A program made the translations under genes and the position numbers. The notes below the pieces were generated by a model, which saw only the letters and a program-made list of their open reading frames with translations, was not told where the DNA came from and ran no database searches. A stretch of 64,000 nucleotides of DNA, from NCBI GenBank assembly GCA_013433145.1, contig CM024170.1:6308366-6372365 (forward strand). The letters run 5' to 3'. Position 1 is the stretch's first letter; every line of letters starts with the position of its first letter. This document shows positions 63,521-64,000 of the stretch, one piece after another. The DNA is from Ascaris suum (lineage: Eukaryota > Nematoda > Chromadorea > Rhabditida > Ascarididae).

Positions 63521-63946
63521 CTAACTCAGAACTGAGAATGAAGGCGCAGGCAACGATTCTTTGTGTTGTTTTAGAAACTCGAACTTGTATTTTAGGGGCG
63601 ATGATCCCCACAAGATCTGTGATAGCTCACTTGCTTTGAACTCTTCCAGAGCCTAATTCGTTGCTTTGAGTCGCTTCCTTTAAGTAAACAAGTAGTCACC
63701 ACCAATTATATTTAGCTAACAAAAAATAATACGTCACCATAGCGAATGACCCAAGAGCACGCTGATGAGGCAGCATGTTTGTCTGCAAAATGACATGGGA
63801 TTTGTACGTAAGAGGTATCGAGGGTAATACGAGTAGTATCATAGCTTCCCATTTCGTCGATGATTTCCGACAGGAAATGTTTCAGTGGATTGTCATTGGC
63901 CATTTCGGTGTCTCTGTATAGCTGATTCAAATGTAGAAGAAAAGTG
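63521..63946 (-). CDS. 3' part of an unidentified gene extending past the right edge
   Basis: Two minus-strand exons fit together: 63946-63808, preceded by the acceptor CTAGCATTTCAG and followed by GTACAA, and 63652-63521, preceded by CGAATTAG and ending at TAG. The frame is continuous at the junction (phase 0). The protein part reads LNQLYRDTEMANDNPLKHFL then SEIIDEMGSYDTTRITLD in the first exon, and LEEFKASELSQILWGSSPLK followed by FEFLKQHKESLPAPSF in the second. It is acidic and helical, with no domain I recognise and no membrane segment. The N-terminus lies outside the window. Confidence 0.5.
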
Positions 63947-64000
63947 CTGAAATGCTAGAAATATGAAGTGGAAATTCGTTTAGACGGTGTTTAATTTTCC

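Overview
The window looks like nuclear genome from a nematode, most likely a clade V (strongylid/hookworm-like) parasite. The evidence is composition, cis-introns with TTTCAG-type acceptors, acceptors placed a few bases before start codons as in spliced-leader trans-splicing, and nematode-type genes (an eIF4H/DRR-2 homologue, a class 2 secreted lipase, a GH18 protein). Introns are long (up to about 3.2 kb) and decayed transposons are common, which fits a parasitic strongylid better than Caenorhabditis. Species assignment is inference. No rRNA, convincing tRNA or CRISPR was seen.

Layout. 1-5673 (minus): seven exons of an ADCK2-type ABC1/UbiB kinase, 3' end outside the window. 6363-6463: TA microsatellite. 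About 7.1-21.2 kb is a repeat-rich block: unidentified minus-strand open segments, CR1-like LINE relics (8.15-9.84 kb), a BEL/Pao integrase relic (13.4-14.7 kb), LTR-like tandem units with a conserved promoter-like palindrome (14.9-15.5 kb), a foldback element (17.15-17.67 kb), a minisatellite (17.8-18.25 kb), a Tc1/mariner-type transposase relic (19.2-19.5 kb) and a VNTR (21.0-21.2 kb). 25348-34259 (plus): eight-exon secreted GH18 chitinase-like gene. 34.3-40.9 kb: mostly without recognisable genes. 40897-43981 (plus): six-exon secreted class 2 (EstA-like) lipase. 44-50.5 kb: gene-poor, with a LINE endonuclease relic. 50602-57799 (plus): six-exon drr-2/eIF4H gene. 60378-62494 (plus): three-exon BOLA2 gene. 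63521-63946 (minus): the last two visible exons of an unidentified gene that enters from the right.

The exon models were assembled by reading both strands, matching family landmarks, and requiring splice phase to agree at each junction. All junctions in the five main gene models are phase-consistent. The genes show no operon-like clustering (spacing is 2.6 kb or more) and belong to unrelated processes: mitochondrial coenzyme Q biology, glycan and lipid hydrolysis outside the cell, translation initiation, and cytosolic iron-sulfur handling. The points most worth a second look are the GH18 protein that keeps its catalytic acidic motif but has lost two other signature elements, a duplicated first-exon segment in that gene, an unusual nucleophile elbow in the lipase, and a repeat core shared by the LTR-like units and the foldback element.
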